Assembly (NCBI GenBank): GCA_900540475.1
Contig: UQGG01000054.1
Coordinates: forward strand, 1 to 49,421
Source: an uncultured Robinsoniella sp.
GTDB lineage: Bacteria; Bacillota; Clostridia; Lachnospirales; Lachnospiraceae
Length of the DNA: 49,421 bases
Direction: 5' to 3'
This document shows positions 49,340 through 49,421 of the stretch, piece by piece. The notes under the pieces were generated by a model, which worked only from the letters and a program-made list of their open reading frames with translations, was not told the DNA's origin and made no database searches. Each line of letters begins with the position of its first letter. Positions within the stretch are counted from its first letter, which is position 1. A program made the position numbers and the translations under genes.

Positions 49340-49421
49340 TAACCTTTCCGAAGCGCTTTTTGGCGGCACGCGGGCATTCGCTCCGAAATCCTGATGCATT
49401 TCGCAGCTCACTGCCCGCTTA

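Larger units (their letters stand above)
48995..49421. other. Right-edge intergenic region without a supported gene
   Basis: It holds a terminator-like hairpin (49019-49053), a long perfect hairpin (49103-49169), the right copy of the ~105-bp inverted repeat (49232-49339) and a further imperfect hairpin at 49370-49418. No gene is supported; the short frame beginning near 49287 reads repeat sequence and runs off the window. Confidence 0.55.

Noticed and set aside
1..49421. CRISPR array, prophage or integrative element
   Set aside because: No regularly spaced repeats, cas genes, integrase, capsid or conjugation genes are seen. The inverted repeats at the edges are too short and have no recombinase attached.

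Overview
The window looks like a chromosomal segment of a low-to-mid GC gut Clostridium, most likely Lachnospiraceae (Blautia-like). This is inferred from the gene repertoire: a dGTPase-dnaG-rpoD cluster followed by trmK and nif3, PyrB with a separate PyrI, a folC-folE-HD-folP-folBK operon, GerMN lipoproteins, CsoR/CopA copper control, strong AGGAGG ribosome sites and TTGACA/TATAAT-type promoters. I see no phage, plasmid, CRISPR or intact insertion sequence. Most of the window is ordinary housekeeping DNA with small accessory modules.

Layout. 1-370: one arm of a long inverted repeat whose other copy is at the right edge. 555-5886: a PocR/AraC-type regulator, a ribose-type ABC importer (lipoprotein, double ATPase, permease) and a D-lyxose ketol-isomerase-like enzyme. 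6053-6991: an orphan TrkA-N protein and a YdcZ-like transporter whose ribosome site lies in a hairpin. 7123-13237: comEA, a two-component system, a GerMN lipoprotein and comEC. 13336-18810: dgt-like, dnaG, rpoD, trmK, nif3. 18896-21896: a CPA2 antiporter and a TGS-uridine kinase fusion. 21941-22281: RNase P RNA with its own promoter, convergent with pyrBI (22393-23735). 24016-24859: a PH-domain protein and a type IV ABC-like membrane protein. 25115-28494: a LacI regulator with an AraM-like glycerol-1-phosphate dehydrogenase and an AraL-like HAD phosphatase. 29026-34168: folate operon ending in pheA. 34252-39235: a DUF815 AAA ATPase, a Ppx/GppA protein and ppk1. 39344-41506: a Cof-type HAD protein and a PHP phosphoesterase, divergent. 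41679-44480: copper operon copA-csoR-copZ under a promoter carrying a CsoR-type operator. 44684-48994: a GNAT protein, an alpha/beta hydrolase, TspO, tRNA-Gly and tRNA-Pro, a DinB-like protein and a second LacI regulator. 48995-49421: hairpins and the second inverted-repeat arm.

Functional links. The sugar module would import a pentose or hexose and isomerise an aldose to a ketose. The folate operon runs from GTP to dihydropteroate and polyglutamylation but has no recognised pterin pyrophosphatase; an HD protein sits where one would be expected. The polyphosphate module pairs synthesis (Ppk1) with a Ppx-like protein whose HD motif is altered. The copper module has exporter, sensor, chaperone and operator together.

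Most notable non-coding signals: (i) a structured 166-bp element with perfect 20-bp terminal inverted repeats at 28726-28891, a diverged reverse-oriented relative at 44478 and a terminus-like fragment at 34193; (ii) inverted copies of an unidentified ~105-bp repeat near both ends of the window; (iii) the ribosome-site hairpin before the YdcZ-like gene; (iv) a 17-bp perfect palindrome at the folate operon promoter.
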